A stretch of 64,000 bases of DNA, from positions 16,513 to 80,512 of the forward strand of contig JAFQVV010000006.1 of NCBI GenBank assembly GCA_017407835.1. The letters are read 5' to 3'. Source of the stretch: Clostridia bacterium (lineage in GTDB: Bacteria > Bacillota > Clostridia > Oscillospirales > CAG-272). Made by a program: the position numbers and the translations under genes. Below are positions 42,967 to 50,195 of the stretch, one piece after another; the first letter of the stretch is position 1, and each line of letters begins with the position of its first letter. A model generated the notes under the pieces. It saw nothing but the letters and a program-made list of their open reading frames with translations, ran no database searches and was not told the DNA's origin.

Positions 42967-44349
42967 GTGCGAATCTACGATGCCCTCTCGACCTACAGCA
43001 AAAAGGATGCCGTTCCCATGCACATGCCGGGGCACAAACGCTATGCATATGATTACTTAGTCGGCGCCCCCCTGGACATCACCGAGATCGACGGTTTTGA
43101 CGATCTCCACGACGCGGATGGGCTTCTGCGCGAAGCCATGGACAATGCCGCCCGAGTTTGGGGGAGCCGCCACGCCTTCTTCTGCGTCAACGGCAGCACG
43201 GGGGGCATTTTGGCTGCCATCCACGCCTGTGCCCCGCGGGGAAAGAAAATCCTCGTCGCGCAGAACTGCCACAAATCGGTGTGGCACGCCATCGAACTCT
43301 GTCAGCTGATGCCTGTCCACATCTCTCCGCCGGTGGAGGAAGATTTTGATATCTTCGCATCAATCGACGCTAAAGTGGTGGAGAATACGCTGGATGAGAA
43401 TCAAAACATTGCCGCCGTGGTGATCACATCCCCCACCTACGAGGGTGTGATCTCAGATATTTCCGCCATCTGCGCCGCCGCGCACCAACACAACGTGCCC
43501 GTGATCGTGGACGAAGCGCACGGCGCGCATCTCGGCTTCGCACCATTCCCCGACGGTGCGGTTCGGGCGGGAGCGGATATTGTGGTACAGAGTCTGCACA
43601 AAACCCTCCCCAGTCTGACGCAAACCGCCATCGTCCATCTTTGCGGTGATCTCATTGATCCTGCCGTCTTCCGGCGGAGCAAAAATCTCCTCGAGACCAG
43701 CAGTCCCTCTTATCTGCTCATGGCATCCTGTGACGGATGTGCGCATCTGCTCGGCAGCGATACCGAACCGCTTAACGGCTGGGCTAATGTGTTGGATCTT
43801 TTCTATGCGCGCACAGCGAAATTGCGTCATTTGCGCATCTTCCGTCCCCGGGGGCGGGGGAGCGTATTTGCTCACGATCCGAGCAAAATTGTCATTTCCA
43901 CCCGTGGCACCTCCATGACCGGCGTGGAGTTGATGCGGCGGCTGCGGGAGGAATTTGCCATTGAGCTTGAGATGGCCTCGGGGGATTATGTCCTGGCCAT
44001 GACGGGATTTGGCACAACACGCGAGCATATCACCCGCCTGTCCGACGCGCTCAAGGCGATCGATGAGACACTCACCGTCTCCGCACAGCCCGCTCCCATC
44101 CTGCTTCCACCTCCTGCCGAGCAGGTCATGCGTCCCGCCGATGCGGTAGCAGCTCCAAAGCTCTGCCTGCCTGTGGACAGTACCGAGGGGGAGATCGCTG
44201 CCGACTATCTGTGGGCCTATCCCCCCGGAATCCCCCTCCTTGCCCCCGGCCAGCGCATCAATCGCGCCGTGCTGGATGCCATTGTCGCCCTGCGGGTGCG
44301 GGGGGTAGTACTGCGGGAGGAGATTGATGTGGTGGAAGAGAGCCTATGA
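42967..44349 (+). CDS. PLP-dependent Orn/Lys/Arg decarboxylase family protein
   Basis: A 460-residue fold-type I enzyme. N-terminal MHMPGHKR, then NGSTGGILAAIHA, VIVDEAHGAHLGF, and the PLP lysine in VQSLHKTLPSLTQTA. The large-domain motif CASGD-like appears as EMASGDYVLAM. Shorter than inducible E. coli decarboxylases, like the Firmicutes SpeA/YaaO group; the product may be agmatine, cadaverine or putrescine. Its start overlaps the pgeF stop: ATG 42961 is too close to AAAGGAG, so GTG 42967 (7 nt spacing) is preferred. Last gene of the unit. Confidence 0.87.
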   Translation: MRIYDALSTYSKKDAVPMHMPGHKRYAYDYLVGAPLDITEIDGFDDLHDADGLLREAMDNAARVWGSRHAFFCVNGSTGGILAAIHACAPRGKKILVAQNCHKSVWHAIELCQLMPVHISPPVEEDFDIFASIDAKVVENTLDENQNIAAVVITSPTYEGVISDISAICAAAHQHNVPVIVDEAHGAHLGFAPFPDGAVRAGADIVVQSLHKTLPSLTQTAIVHLCGDLIDPAVFRRSKNLLETSSPSYLLMASCDGCAHLLGSDTEPLNGWANVLDLFYARTAKLRHLRIFRPRGRGSVFAHDPSKIVISTRGTSMTGVELMRRLREEFAIELEMASGDYVLAMTGFGTTREHITRLSDALKAIDETLTVSAQPAPILLPPPAEQVMRPADAVAAPKLCLPVDSTEGEIAADYLWAYPPGIPLLAPGQRINRAVLDAIVALRVRGVVLREEIDVVEESL

Positions 44350-44436
44350 TTTCCCCTTGGCTTTACCCCCGACTCCGACCAAGGGACTTTTTCTTGAAAA
44401 AACCTTGGGAGACCTGAAAAAACTTTTAGAAAAAAG
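44350..44436. repeat. Interspersed intergenic repeat, copy B
   Basis: CCCCTTGGCTTTACCCCCGACTCCGACCAAGGGAC-TTTTTCTTGAAAAAA is followed by CCTTGGGAGACCTGAAAAAACTTTTA. Same order of elements as copies at 22384 and 45883. Confidence 0.72.
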
Positions 44437-44469
44437 GATACCGCTCTGAGGGCGATATCCTTTTTCTCT
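44429..44469 (+). terminator. Terminator after the decarboxylase gene
   Basis: AGAAAAAAGGATA-C-CGC / GCG-A-TATCCTTTTTCT around TCTGAGG, ending in TCTTTTC. Confidence 0.8.
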
Positions 44470-44573
44470 TTTCAAAAGTGCAAAATTTCCCTTGATTAGC
44501 TTGGCACAATTTACAACTTTTCATCCTGCATTTTGTGCATCCGTACAAAACTCTACATTTATAGAAACTATAG

Positions 44574-44602
44574 TTGACAAACGTAGAGCGAACGAGTATA
44601 AT
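44574..44602 (+). promoter_or_regulatory. Promoter of the lipoprotein gene at 44664
   Basis: TTGACA (44574-44579), 17 nt, TATAAT (44597-44602). TCTAC (44551) and GTAGA (44583) plus ATAGAAACTAT around the -35 form dyads that could bind a repressor. Confidence 0.78.
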
Positions 44603-44663
44603 AAAAGCAGGGGCGGGAAATTTCCCGTAACAAACGCACACCATTCACCCGAAGGAGGCCGTT

Positions 44664-45875
44664 ATGAAACGCATCTTACCGATTTTTCTTGTCATGGTTC
44701 TCGTACTTCTGCCCTGCTGCAGCGAAAAACCGGATATGGAACTGCCGGGGCAGGACGAAATCCACACCTCGCGGGTGGTTTCCCGATGTATTGCGGAATA
44801 CGGTGATTATGTGTATTTCCAAAAGGACGGCAGACTGATGCGGTACAACCGCAAAACAGAGGAAATGCAGACACTCTGCACCGATCCTAACTGCAATGCC
44901 GAGTGTTTTTTCTGTTCGCCAATACAGGAAACAACACAGGTGGTCGACGGCAGACTGTACAGCTATTATATGCGGATCTGGGACCACGAATATGTATATG
45001 CCTACTGGGATCTGGCCACCAACGAAGTGAAGGTTTTGCTGACGCTGCCCGAGGCTGAGACAGCTGAGATATGGCCGCCTGTTCTGCACGGGGGGTATCT
45101 CTACTATACGGGACAGTATCTGCGGGAAGGTGGGTCCGCCGAAAATCCCGATGATTATCAGCCCTATGTGGGGCGCGTTCCCATGGATGGGGGAAAACCC
45201 GAAGTAATGTGCCCTCTGGAATCCCGTTACCAAGAAATCCTGCTGGCAGTTACCGACAGCAAGGCCATCACTTCCCTCAACTACTGTCTCTACGCCACGG
45301 ATTTTGACACCGATGAACGCAGTCTGCTTTTTGACCCCGAGGAGCACGGCCTGGCCCGCCGTTATGAGTGGTACAGTTATTTGGACGGTTATCTCTATAT
45401 GCTGTACCATGCACCGGGTTTTTCCGAGGAAAAGCTGGTTTATGAAGATATTGTGACACCCGGCAAATGCGGCTATCAGTTTCTGGTCAAGATCGACATT
45501 CAAACGGGAGAGATGACCCAACTGCTGGATGAGCGGATAGATCACTTCTGGCTGACGGAGGATACCATCTACTACACCGAGCTGGGCTTCCGCGTATTTT
45601 ACATTCCCGAGGATTACGAAACAAATCCGAATGCCTCGATGGGCTTAACCCTCTCTCTGGACACCCTTTACGCCTGCGACCTGGACGGAAGCAACCGCCG
45701 GGCGGTCTATACCGATCCCCTCACGATTTTCTCCTATAAAGGCACCATAATCGATAACTGCTATTACGGCAATCTATACGTACATGACGAAACACAGCAC
45801 AAAACAAACTACGACGTATATGGGAAAATTGATTTCACCACGGGCGAGTTTACCCCTGCCGTGATCGAAGAATGA
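44664..45875 (+). CDS. Hypothetical lipoprotein with beta-propeller-like repeats
   Basis: A 403-residue surface lipoprotein: MKRILPIFLVMVLVLLPCC contains the lipobox. After the signal the protein consists of repeated short beta segments of the type GDYVYFQKDGRLMRYN, GGYLYYTGQYL, DGYLYMLYHAPG and TEDTIYYTELGF, suggesting a propeller of the DUF5050/TolB-like kind. A conserved Cys-rich segment, CTDPNCNAECFFC, follows the first blade; I have seen similar ones in clostridial lipoproteins. Function unknown, perhaps ligand or wall sensing. Ribosome-binding site AAGGAGG. Confidence 0.75.
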   Translation: MKRILPIFLVMVLVLLPCCSEKPDMELPGQDEIHTSRVVSRCIAEYGDYVYFQKDGRLMRYNRKTEEMQTLCTDPNCNAECFFCSPIQETTQVVDGRLYSYYMRIWDHEYVYAYWDLATNEVKVLLTLPEAETAEIWPPVLHGGYLYYTGQYLREGGSAENPDDYQPYVGRVPMDGGKPEVMCPLESRYQEILLAVTDSKAITSLNYCLYATDFDTDERSLLFDPEEHGLARRYEWYSYLDGYLYMLYHAPGFSEEKLVYEDIVTPGKCGYQFLVKIDIQTGEMTQLLDERIDHFWLTEDTIYYTELGFRVFYIPEDYETNPNASMGLTLSLDTLYACDLDGSNRRAVYTDPLTIFSYKGTIIDNCYYGNLYVHDETQHKTNYDVYGKIDFTTGEFTPAVIEE

Positions 45876-45882
45876 TGTATAT

Positions 45883-45962
45883 GCCCGGGGCCTTTCCCCG
45901 GACTCTACCAAAGGAACTTTTTCTTGAAAAAGTTCCTTTGGTAACCTCAAAAAGCTTTCCCC
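45883..45962. repeat. Interspersed intergenic repeat, copy C
   Basis: CCCGGGGCCTTTCCCCGGACTC then ACCAAAGGAAC-TTTTTCTTGAAAAA-GTTCCTTTGGT and AACCTCAAAAAGCTTTCC. It is the best-preserved copy: both inverted repeats are intact. Confidence 0.78.
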
Positions 45963-45963
45963 C

Positions 45964-46005
45964 AAAGAAACAGGAGTGAACCGAGAGGTTCACTCCTGTT
46001 TCTTT
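45964..46005. terminator. Bidirectional terminator before the SCIFF maturase gene
   Basis: AAAGAAACAGGAGTGAACC-GAGA-GGTTCACTCCTGTTTCTTT, 19-bp arms between converging genes. Confidence 0.9.
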
Positions 46006-47440
46006 ATCCGCAATGGGTGCCGTCGCAGTCGCCGCAGGATGAGCAGTCACCGCAGGCGATCTCGCCGCCATCGGCGGCATCGGCCACCTGAAGCATGATG
46101 GCGCATTCCATACGCTTCTTGAACAGCTCACAGCCGTACTTGTATGTACCGGTGATTGAGCCGGTGGCATGGTAGGCGTTGGCGGCGCATCCGCCGGCGC
46201 ACCAGAGCCTTGCCCAGCAGTCAGCGCATTCGGGCTTGGCGTAGACGTTGCACTGTCTGAACTCGTCCCGCAGGGCTTCCTTCTTCACGCCGTCCCAGAT
46301 GTTGCCCATGCAGAAGCGCTCGTCACCGACGAACTGGTGGCAGGGGTAGAGGTCGCCCCAGGGGGTGACGGCAAAATACTCGCTGCCCGAACCGCATCCC
46401 GCCACCCGCTTATAGATGCAGGGGCCGTGGGTCAGGTCGATCATGTAGTGGTAGAAGGTAAAGGGACGTCCCTCGCGCTTGCGGCGCAGCATTTCCTTCG
46501 CCAGGATCTCGTACTGCTCGAAGAGGATGGGCAAATCCTCCTCGGTGAGGGCGCTGGGATCGTCGGGAGAGCAAACCACCGGTTCCATACTCAGCTGGTC
46601 AAAGCCGAGGTCGGCCATGTGGAAGATATCGTTGGTAAAGTCGGTGTTGTGGTGGGTGAAGGTGCCGCGCATATAGTAGCCCTCACCGCCCCGGCTCTCC
46701 ACGAAACGCTTAAACTTGGGAACGATGTTGGCATAGCTTCCCTTGCCTGCGTAGTCCACGCGGAAGCGGTCATGCACCTCAGGGCGGCCGTCAAGCGAGA
46801 GCACGACATTATGCATCTCGCGATTGCAGAAGTCGATGACATCATCATCGACCAGCACGCCGTTGGTGGTGAGGGTGAAGCGGAAGTTCTTGCCTGCCGC
46901 CTGCTCGATGGAGCGAGCGTACTCGACCAACTGTTTGACCACGTCCCAGTTCATCAGCGGCTCACCGCCGAAGAAGTCCACCTCAAGGTTTCGGCGTCCG
47001 GTGGAATTCTCCACCAGAAAATCCAGCGCACGCTTACCGGTCTCGAAGGACATGAGGGCGCGGTCGCCGTGATATTTGCCCTGGCTGGCAAAGCAGTAGG
47101 AGCAATTGAGGTTGCAGGTATGGGCGATGTGCAGGCAGAGTGCCTTGATGCAGGTATTGTTGGCTTTCAGGTTGACCGCCGCATCCCGGAAGGTGTCGTC
47201 AGAGAAGAGCTTTCCTGCATCCCGCAAGGCGGTGATATCCTCATAGCAGGCCGCAAGCTCGGCCTCGTTCACGTCCTCCAGATGGCCGTATTTTGCCATC
47301 ATGGATGCGATCAGCGCATCGCGGGGGGTATCGGCGTAAGCGGCGATCATGTCATAGGCCACCTCATCCACCACATGGACCGAGCCGCTGTTGACGTCCA
47401 GGACGATATTGCATCCGTTAAGTTTATACTGGTGAATCAT
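46004..47440 (-). CDS. SCIFF-type thioether maturase, radical SAM/SPASM
   Basis: Modifies the Cys-rich SCIFF peptide encoded just upstream by forming thioether crosslinks. 478 residues. A RiPP-recognition-like N-terminal domain (residues 1-95) precedes the radical SAM motif CNLNCSYC (near 110) and FFGGEPLMNW. The SPASM region has CGSGSEYFAVTPWGDLYPCH and CADCWARLWCAGGCAANAYH, and the tail is Cys-rich (CGDCSSCGDCDG). ATG 47440 has GGAG 6 nt upstream; ATG 47443 is alternative. Expression is probably limited by the hairpin at 47476. This pair is nearly universal in Clostridia, and its biological role is unknown. Confidence 0.95.
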   Translation of the reverse strand: MIHQYKLNGCNIVLDVNSGSVHVVDEVAYDMIAAYADTPRDALIASMMAKYGHLEDVNEAELAACYEDITALRDAGKLFSDDTFRDAAVNLKANNTCIKALCLHIAHTCNLNCSYCFASQGKYHGDRALMSFETGKRALDFLVENSTGRRNLEVDFFGGEPLMNWDVVKQLVEYARSIEQAAGKNFRFTLTTNGVLVDDDVIDFCNREMHNVVLSLDGRPEVHDRFRVDYAGKGSYANIVPKFKRFVESRGGEGYYMRGTFTHHNTDFTNDIFHMADLGFDQLSMEPVVCSPDDPSALTEEDLPILFEQYEILAKEMLRRKREGRPFTFYHYMIDLTHGPCIYKRVAGCGSGSEYFAVTPWGDLYPCHQFVGDERFCMGNIWDGVKKEALRDEFRQCNVYAKPECADCWARLWCAGGCAANAYHATGSITGTYKYGCELFKKRMECAIMLQVADAADGGEIACGDCSSCGDCDGTHCG

Positions 47441-47475
47441 CATTTTCTCCGTTGATCTTTCTCTCAAATGGCGAG

Positions 47476-47517
47476 GGCAGAAAAATACCGCCCATGGGGG
47501 GGCGGTATTTTTCTGCC
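47476..47517 (-). terminator. Hairpin terminator between SCIFF peptide and maturase genes
   Basis: 18-bp arms beginning GGCAGAAAAATACCGCCC around a 6-nt loop. On the minus strand the 3' arm includes TATTTTTCTG. Lying between the peptide gene and its maturase, it should let only part of the transcripts reach the maturase. Confidence 0.85.
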
Positions 47518-47522
47518 AACAC

Positions 47523-47675
47523 TTATTTCTTGGCGTTCTTGTTTTCGCACTTCTGATTGGCAACACCGCAGGAGGTCTTGCAAGCCGACTGGCAGGAGGT
47601 CTGGCACTCGCCGCAGCCGCCGTTCTTGACGCTCTTTGCGAGGTCACGAGTGGTAATGGTCTGAATTCTCTTCAT
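47523..47675 (-). CDS. SCIFF ribosomal peptide precursor (six Cys in forty-five)
   Basis: A 50-residue precursor. The N-terminal leader MKRIQTITTRDLAKSVK is the highly conserved SCIFF leader; the core carries six Cys at residues 21, 24, 28, 32, 36 and 43 (CGECQTSCQSACKTSC). The start at 47675 is placed where the conserved leader begins, with GAAAGAGGGTTACATC upstream. Transcribed from its own consensus promoter at 47741, with the maturase gene downstream. Confidence 0.97.
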   Translation of the reverse strand: MKRIQTITTRDLAKSVKNGGCGECQTSCQSACKTSCGVANQKCENKNAKK

Positions 47676-47712
47676 GATGTAACCCTCTTTCGAGATGGAA
47701 TATGGATAGTTT

Positions 47713-47741
47713 ATTATACCATGCAATCCGGAGATTGTCAA
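47713..47741 (-). promoter_or_regulatory. Promoter of the SCIFF locus
   Basis: On the minus strand TTGACA (47741-47736), 17 nt, TATAAT (47718-47713) with TG one base before it. Confidence 0.85.
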
Positions 47742-47831
47742 GATTCCGCGCGAATTTTCTCGGATTTATTCTTCGATGCCCCCAAGATAACCCTCTCACA
47801 TACATCCCCATGAATATTTTTTCAAAACCTC

Positions 47832-47860
47832 TTGACAAGACGGTAGGTTTGTGCTATGAT
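47832..47860 (+). promoter_or_regulatory. Promoter of the aro operon
   Basis: TTGACA (47832-47837), 17 nt, TATGAT (47855-47860), preceded by TG at the extended -10. It starts the leader that carries the Phe-rich reading frame. Confidence 0.85.
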
Positions 47861-47920
47861 AAACCGCAGATAGCTCTCTATCACGGTAAAGTCCCGTTAT
47901 CGGAAGGAAACGAAAAGAAA

Positions 47921-48016
47921 ATGAATCTCATCTGCTCTGCATACTTTTTCTTTTTCTTTTTTAGCTTTGCGTTTTATTTTCGCAAGGCCTTTTGTCGTTC
48001 CACTGCCGAAGCATGA
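47921..48016 (+). CDS. Phe-rich leader peptide of the aro operon
   Basis: 31 codons beginning MNLICSAY, then six consecutive Phe codons, then SFAFYFRKAF and a short tail to TGA at 48014. It holds ten Phe and two Tyr codons, far above chance. GGAAGGAAACG lies upstream of the ATG at 47921. It sits between a promoter and an attenuator ahead of aroF, as in the pheA and pheST leaders of Enterobacteria. Expected role: ribosome stalling when Phe-tRNA is scarce prevents termination. This peptide has no other evident function. Confidence 0.88.
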   Translation: MNLICSAYFFFFFFSFAFYFRKAFCRSTAEA

Positions 48017-48077
48017 TATAACGGGCAACACCGTCACATCAAACGACCAGCCGCAGTGAAACGACACTGCGGCTTTT
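47994..48077 (+). promoter_or_regulatory. Transcription attenuator of the aro operon
   Basis: Terminator: AGCCGCAGTG (48049-48058), loop AAACGA, CACTGCGGCT (48065-48074), then TTTCTG. Competing antiterminator: GTCGTTCCACTGC (47994-48006, inside the end of the leader ORF) pairs at 12 of 13 positions with GCAGTGAAACGAC (48053-48065), which would break the terminator. A ribosome reaching the leader stop at 48014 would mask 47994-48006. A long-range stem CCCGTTAT (47893) with ATAACGGG (48018) plus ACGGT with ACCGT encloses the ORF. Confidence 0.85.
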
Positions 48078-48122
48078 CTGTTCGCAGTACCGACCGGCGG
48101 TAAATTTCAGGAGAAAAATACC

Positions 48123-49133
48123 ATGATTGCAAAACTCGTAAAACATCCCGATCAACACAAAGTAGACGAATTGTTGATTCGTCTTTCCGAGATGGGTGTC
48201 AAAGGACAGCCCATTCAAGGCGGCGAAACCATGGTTATCGCCATCATCGGCGATACCACAAAGGTCGATCAGGACTTTCTTCACGCGCAGGATATCATTG
48301 AAGATGTCACGCGAATCCAAGAGCCCTACAAACTCGCCTGCCGCAAAATTCATCCCACCGATACCGTTGTTACGGTCGGCGGGAACGCAGCCATTGGCGG
48401 CGGGAACTTTGCCATGATTGCAGGTCCCTGCTCGGTCGAATCGCGCGATCAGCTCTGCACCATTGCCGCATCGGTCAAAGCATCCGGGGCAACCATTCTG
48501 CGCGGCGGTGCCTTCAAGCCTCGCACCTCCCCTTATGCTTTCCAGGGGATGCGCGGCGAGGGCATTGATCTGCTCATCGAGGCCAAGCGTCAGACCGGAC
48601 TGCCCATCGTCACCGAAATCATGGATATTTCTCAGCTCCCCCTCTTTGAAGAAGTGGATATGATCCAGGTCGGCGCACGCAATATGCAGAACTTTGAGCT
48701 GCTCAAGGAGCTGGGCAGACTGCGCCGCCCCATTCTGCTCAAGCGGGGACTTTGCGCAACGCTGGATGAGCTGCTGATGTCCGCCGAGTATATCATGGCG
48801 GGGGGCAACACCCAGGTTGTCCTCTGCGAGCGCGGCATGCGCACCTTTGAGACAGCTACCCGAAACACGCTTGATCTTTCCTGTGTCCCTGTACTCAAGG
48901 CACGCACTCACCTGCCCATCATCATTGATCCCTCCCACGCGACGGGCAAATCGGCATACGTTGCCCCCCTTGCGCTGGCAGCGGCCGCAGTCGGTGCTGA
49001 CGGGCTGATTATTGAAGTGCACAACAATCCCGCCCGTGCCGTCTGCGACGGACCGCAGTCGCTGACGCCCGACGCATTCGATACACTGGCAAACCAGGTT
49101 CGCGCCATCCTGCCCGCCGCATATAAATATTAA
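48123..49133 (+). CDS. aroF: 3-deoxy-7-phosphoheptulonate (DAHP) synthase, type I-beta with N-terminal regulatory domain
   Basis: First enzyme of aromatic amino acid synthesis, joining phosphoenolpyruvate and erythrose 4-phosphate. 336 residues. Residues 1-70 form the ferredoxin-like regulatory domain known from Thermotoga DAHP synthase, where Tyr or Phe binding inhibits. The catalytic barrel shows IAGPCSVES, ILRGGAFKPRTSPYAFQG, QVGARNMQN, LKRGLCATLDE and IDPSHATGK. Ribosome-binding site CAGGAGAAA. Leads a six-gene operon behind the Phe attenuator. Confidence 0.96.
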   Translation: MIAKLVKHPDQHKVDELLIRLSEMGVKGQPIQGGETMVIAIIGDTTKVDQDFLHAQDIIEDVTRIQEPYKLACRKIHPTDTVVTVGGNAAIGGGNFAMIAGPCSVESRDQLCTIAASVKASGATILRGGAFKPRTSPYAFQGMRGEGIDLLIEAKRQTGLPIVTEIMDISQLPLFEEVDMIQVGARNMQNFELLKELGRLRRPILLKRGLCATLDELLMSAEYIMAGGNTQVVLCERGMRTFETATRNTLDLSCVPVLKARTHLPIIIDPSHATGKSAYVAPLALAAAAVGADGLIIEVHNNPARAVCDGPQSLTPDAFDTLANQVRAILPAAYKY

Positions 49134-49172
49134 ATGATAACTCCGCCATCGAAACCAAAGGATGAATGTATC

Positions 49173-50195
49173 ATGTATGATGTTTTGATTGAGCGCGGAC
49201 TGCTGTCCGCCGTCGGTGCAAAATCGGCTGAGGTTCTCTCCCCCGGCCGAACCATGGTTGTAACCGATGAACATGTCGCCCCCCTCTACGCCGATACGGT
49301 ATTGACAAGTTTGCACCGAGCAGGTTTTGATCCTGCACTGACCGTCCTTCCCGCAGGAGAATCCACCAAATGCGGTACCCAGTACATCGCCCTGCTCGAG
49401 AAGATGGCAGAGGCCGGGCTGACCCGTTCTGATTGTGTCATCGCGCTGGGCGGCGGCGTCATCGGTGATCTGGTGGGATTTGCCGCTGCCACCTATCTGC
49501 GCGGAATTGCCGTTGTGCAAATTCCCACCACCCTCCTCGCCGCCGTTGATTCTTCGGTTGGCGGCAAAACCGCCATTGACCTCGCTGCCGGCAAGAATCT
49601 GGTAGGGGCTTTCCACCGTCCTGTTCGCGTTCTCTGCGATCCCGACACCCTGGCCACCCTTCCGCCCGAACAGCTGGCGGCGGGCATGGCGGAATCCATC
49701 AAATACGGTGTCCTCTTCGATCAATCTCTCTTTGATCTGCTCGCACACGGAGCGCCGCAGGATCTGACCGAAACAATTTCCCGCTGCGTCGCTCTGAAGC
49801 AGGCGGTGGTCTCCCGTGACTTCACCGACCGCGGAGAGCGCCAGCTGCTCAATCTCGGGCACACCTTCGGGCACGCCATTGAAGCCTGTTCACACTATCG
49901 CATTCTGCACGGCGAGGCCGTTGCCATCGGGATGCGCATGGCGGCACGCGCCGCCGTCCTGCTCGGCGTGGCAGAGCTTGACTGCACCGACGCCATCACC
50001 GATGCGCTGACCGCCGCAGGACTGCCCACCCGCGCCGAATTTACCGCCGCCGAGCTGACCGCCGCCGCCCTGCACGACAAAAAGCGCATGGGCGACACCC
50101 TCAAGCTGGTGCTCCCTGTGGAGATCGGCCATTGCGCGCTCCATCCCTTCCCGGTGGATCGACTGGGCGAGCTGATGGAAGAGGTGTGCCGATGA
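49173..50195 (+). CDS. aroB: 3-dehydroquinate synthase
   Basis: Cyclises DAHP to 3-dehydroquinate using NAD and a metal ion. 340 residues. Motifs: PAGESTKCGTQY, ALGGGVIGDLVGFAAATYLRG, the substrate loop PTTLLAAVDSSVGGKTAID, and the metal ligands in MAESIKYG, NLGHTFGHAIEA and GEAVAIGMR. Start at 49173 follows AAAGGATGAATG; an in-frame ATG at 49134 directly after aroF is less likely. It ends in an ATGA overlap with aroA. Confidence 0.96.
   Translation: MYDVLIERGLLSAVGAKSAEVLSPGRTMVVTDEHVAPLYADTVLTSLHRAGFDPALTVLPAGESTKCGTQYIALLEKMAEAGLTRSDCVIALGGGVIGDLVGFAAATYLRGIAVVQIPTTLLAAVDSSVGGKTAIDLAAGKNLVGAFHRPVRVLCDPDTLATLPPEQLAAGMAESIKYGVLFDQSLFDLLAHGAPQDLTETISRCVALKQAVVSRDFTDRGERQLLNLGHTFGHAIEACSHYRILHGEAVAIGMRMAARAAVLLGVAELDCTDAITDALTAAGLPTRAEFTAAELTAAALHDKKRMGDTLKLVLPVEIGHCALHPFPVDRLGELMEEVCR

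Noticed and set aside
46169..47455. A 428-codon plus-strand frame opposite the SCIFF maturase
   Set aside because: Shadow of the maturase, whose radical SAM and SPASM motifs are clear.
47860..48120. A T-box or trp-type RNA in front of aroF
   Set aside because: No T-box motif (AGGGTGGNACCGCG) or specifier domain was found; the Phe-rich ORF and competing hairpins explain the leader better.
48039..49874. A 611-codon minus-strand frame across aroF and aroB
   Set aside because: Shadow of two unmistakable enzymes; it also crosses their boundary and has no ribosome-binding site.
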